A stretch of DNA of 64,000 bases. It comes from Roseburia_C sp900315735. Its GTDB lineage: Bacteria > Bacillota > Clostridia > Lachnospirales > Lachnospiraceae. The DNA is taken from the NCBI GenBank assembly GCA_052118425.1, contig JBQKHF010000009.1. The stretch is one strand, 5' to 3'. Each line of letters starts with the position of its first letter. Within the stretch, counting starts at the first letter, position 1. The translations under genes and the position numbers were made by a program. Shown here in pieces: positions 63,176 to 64,000 of this stretch. Below the pieces are notes generated by a model. That model had not been told where the DNA came from. It saw only the letters and a list, made by a program, of their open reading frames with translations, and did no database searches.

Positions 63176-63213
63176 AAGCAGGGTGTCAAGTATTTTTTCT
63201 TGACACCCTGCTT
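63176..63213 (-). promoter_or_regulatory. Perfect 15-bp hairpin in the ylxM-ffh leader
   Basis: AAGCAGGGTGTCAAG pairs exactly with CTTGACACCCTGCTT (8-nt loop). It lies between the operon promoter and the ylxM ribosome site, about 40 bp before the ATG. On the operon transcript it is followed by TATAG, not a T-run, so it is not an efficient terminator in that sense. On the other strand it does end in T, but no gene there would use it. Confidence 0.7.
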
Positions 63214-63253
63214 TTTCTTCTATTACACTCGCTTTTCATTTTTCCGGATATTT

Positions 63254-63282
63254 GTTATACGCTCCTTTTTACGATTCGTCAA
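63254..63282 (-). promoter_or_regulatory. Promoter of the ylxM-ffh-rpsP-khpA operon
   Basis: TTGACG and TATAAC with 17-bp spacing on the minus strand. It would give a leader of about 110 nt containing the 15-bp hairpin. Confidence 0.6.
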
Positions 63283-63376
63283 GAAATTTCAGAGTTGCAA
63301 AGTCTGCCACCGGCAGCTTCTTACAGATACTTTACAATAGAACAAAGAATGTGCCTTAGCGCATCCTCGCGGAACG
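63283..63376. other. Short gap with no recognised gene
   Basis: Between the ffh operon promoter and the palindrome behind the tRNA-Leu gene. A short hairpin-like ATGTGC/GCGCAT and no plausible coding region; I see nothing else in it. Confidence 0.4.
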
Positions 63377-63418
63377 TTTTTTACTTTACAGGAAAGCAAT
63401 TTCCTGCAAAGTAAAAAA
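63377..63418. repeat. 42-bp palindrome behind the tRNA-Leu(CAG) terminator
   Basis: TTTTTTACTTT and CAGGAAA pair with TTTCCTG and AAAGTAAAAAA around one A/C mismatch (GCAA loop). It shares its A-run with the tRNA terminator. It lacks a downstream T-run on either strand and may be a second-stage stop or a 3' end stabiliser. Confidence 0.6.
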
Positions 63419-63447
63419 AAAGCCTTGATGATATCAAGGCTTTTTTC
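63411..63447 (-). terminator. tRNA-Leu(CAG) terminator
   Basis: GCCTTGAT pairs with ATCAAGGC (3-nt loop) and is followed by nine T on the minus strand, directly after the tRNA 3' end. Confidence 0.88.
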
Positions 63448-63448
63448 A

Positions 63449-63532
63449 TGCAGGAGATGGGACTTGAACCCACACGATATTGCTACCACAGGCACCTGAA
63501 GCCTGCGCGTCTGCCAATTCCGCCACTCCTGC
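63449..63532 (-). tRNA. tRNA-Leu (anticodon CAG)
   Basis: 84-nt class II tRNA. The acceptor arms GCAGGAG/CTCCTGC pair, the discriminator is A, the anticodon stem CAGGC/GCCTG encloses the loop TTCAGGT with CAG at 34-36, a long variable arm is present, and the T-loop is TTCAAGT. The CCA is not encoded. Reads CUG. Confidence 0.96.
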
Positions 63533-63543
63533 GAACAAATGAT

Positions 63544-63572
63544 ATTTTACCGTTTCAACGGTAATAAGTCAA
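63544..63572 (-). promoter_or_regulatory. tRNA-Leu(CAG) promoter
   Basis: TTGACT and TAAAAT with 17-bp spacing on the minus strand, 11 bp from the mature tRNA 5' end. Confidence 0.6.
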
Positions 63573-63650
63573 CCCCTATTTTTAATTTTTTCCCTTTTTT
63601 TGAAAAAATATATAAAATTGACAAAAATCAAAAAAAGTTAAAAATAGGCA

Positions 63651-63679
63651 TTGACAATTGTCCCGGAATTTGTTACTAT
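63651..63679 (+). promoter_or_regulatory. tRNA-Leu(AAG) promoter
   Basis: A perfect TTGACA and TACTAT with 17-bp spacing, 36 bp before the tRNA. Divergent from the promoter of the tRNA-Leu(CAG) gene. Confidence 0.6.
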
Positions 63680-63715
63680 TTACAAGTCGTCATGAGACGT
63701 AAGTTCATACGGTAT

Positions 63716-63800
63716 GCGGAAGTGTCGGAACTGGCAGACGAGCAAGACTAAGGATCTTGTAAGCATTGCGCTTGTGTGGGTTCAAGTCCCATCTTCCGCA
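63716..63800 (+). tRNA. tRNA-Leu (anticodon AAG)
   Basis: 85-nt class II tRNA: acceptor GCGGAAG/CTTCCGC, discriminator A, anticodon stem CAAGA/TCTTG enclosing the loop CTAAGGA with AAG at 34-36, variable arm AAGC/GCTT, T-loop TTCAAGT. A34 is expected to be deaminated to inosine by TadA so that it reads CUU, CUC and perhaps CUA. No CCA encoded. Confidence 0.95.
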
Positions 63801-63814
63801 TTGACTATTTAAGA

Positions 63815-63858
63815 GTGGAAAGCCTTATATTTTATAGGGTTTTCCGCTTTTTCTTTTT
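63815..63858 (+). terminator. tRNA-Leu(AAG) terminator
   Basis: GTGGAAAGCCTTATA pairs with TATAGGGTTTTCCGC (15 positions, three of them G-U) around a 3-nt loop, followed by TTTTTCTTTTTT. Confidence 0.88.
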
Positions 63859-63859
63859 T

Positions 63860-64000
63860 ATGGAATGGGATAATTTTTATCTCACGTTGTATAGTGGCTC
63901 AGTTGTCAAGACAAAAATCTGAGATTTTTATAATGAACTGATATGGTTGATAAGTTACAGGGAACACTGGGAAAGTAGTGGAACTCTCCCCTGCCCCATT
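63860..64000. other. Window-edge stretch with no recognised gene
   Basis: The last 140 bp have no ribosome site or family-like coding sequence. Its inverse-strand frames are open only for short stretches. It could be the edge of a mobile element or the 3' region of a gene beyond the window; I cannot tell. Confidence 0.3.

Noticed and set aside
62791..63448. An SRP RNA gene near ffh
   Set aside because: The conserved SRP RNA tip (GGAAGGAAGC-like) is not present on either strand here.
63860..64000. End of an insertion sequence at the window edge
   Set aside because: No terminal repeat, target duplication or transposase motif can be seen in these 140 bp.

Overview
The window looks like chromosomal core DNA of a spore-forming, low-GC anaerobic Clostridia member, most likely Lachnospiraceae. 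The evidence is endospore genes (spoIIP, gpr, GerMN lipoprotein), Firmicutes-type synteny (comEA...comEC-holA-rpsT-gpr-spoIIP; rho-rpmE-prmC-prfA; ylxM-ffh-rpsP-khpA...rimM-trmD), AddAB instead of RecBCD, a class II pyrophosphatase with a CBS/DRTGG insert, and a large BadF/HgdC-type activase fusion. The family assignment is inference from gene content.

Layout. 0-8 kb (mostly minus): an edge-truncated anchored protein and its MBOAT acyltransferase, spoIIP and gpr, rpsT on plus, then holA and comEC. 8-12 kb: comEA, a WalR/WalK-like two-component pair and a GerMN lipoprotein form one run with comEC. 12-19.5 kb: arginine biosynthesis, argC-GNAT-argJ-argB-argD plus a solute-binding-like gene on minus, divergent from argG; the shared intergenic region carries candidate ArgR operators. 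19.5-24.5 kb: a MocR regulator, a DUF2225 protein, glnS and a rhomboid-like membrane protein. 24.7-32.3 kb (plus): a 1,415-residue activase/dehydratase-like fusion, a GT2 glycosyltransferase, and htpG behind a perfect CIRCE operator. 32.3-45 kb (minus): a parvulin-type lipoprotein, a COG2509 flavoprotein, a small acidic protein, maf, a 515-bp imperfect palindrome, then addA, addB, a LacI-type regulator and RNase H. 45-51.6 kb (minus): DUF3877, a lipoprotein, prfA, prmC, DUF1385, rpmE, rho. 51.8-54.5 kb (plus): malic enzyme, a radical SAM protein and DUF4364. 54.6-63.1 kb (minus): a flavin reductase-like protein, the CBS-pyrophosphatase, a coiled-coil membrane protein, trmD-rimM, a small accessory insert, then khpA-rpsP-ffh-ylxM. 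The window ends with two divergent tRNA-Leu genes.

Most of the window is housekeeping. The strongest non-routine signals are: the 515-bp palindrome that almost exactly fills the addA-maf gap and ends in a branched tip; a 17-bp-spaced promoter that would give holA a leaderless mRNA; an apparent ATT start for comEC behind a good Shine-Dalgarno; CIRCE control of htpG; the ffh/rimM operon split by an accessory cassette; a tRNA-Leu with anticodon AAG; and the activase fusion with four conserved iron-sulfur cysteines in two tandem ATPase domains. No CRISPR array, rRNA, prophage or intact insertion sequence was seen.
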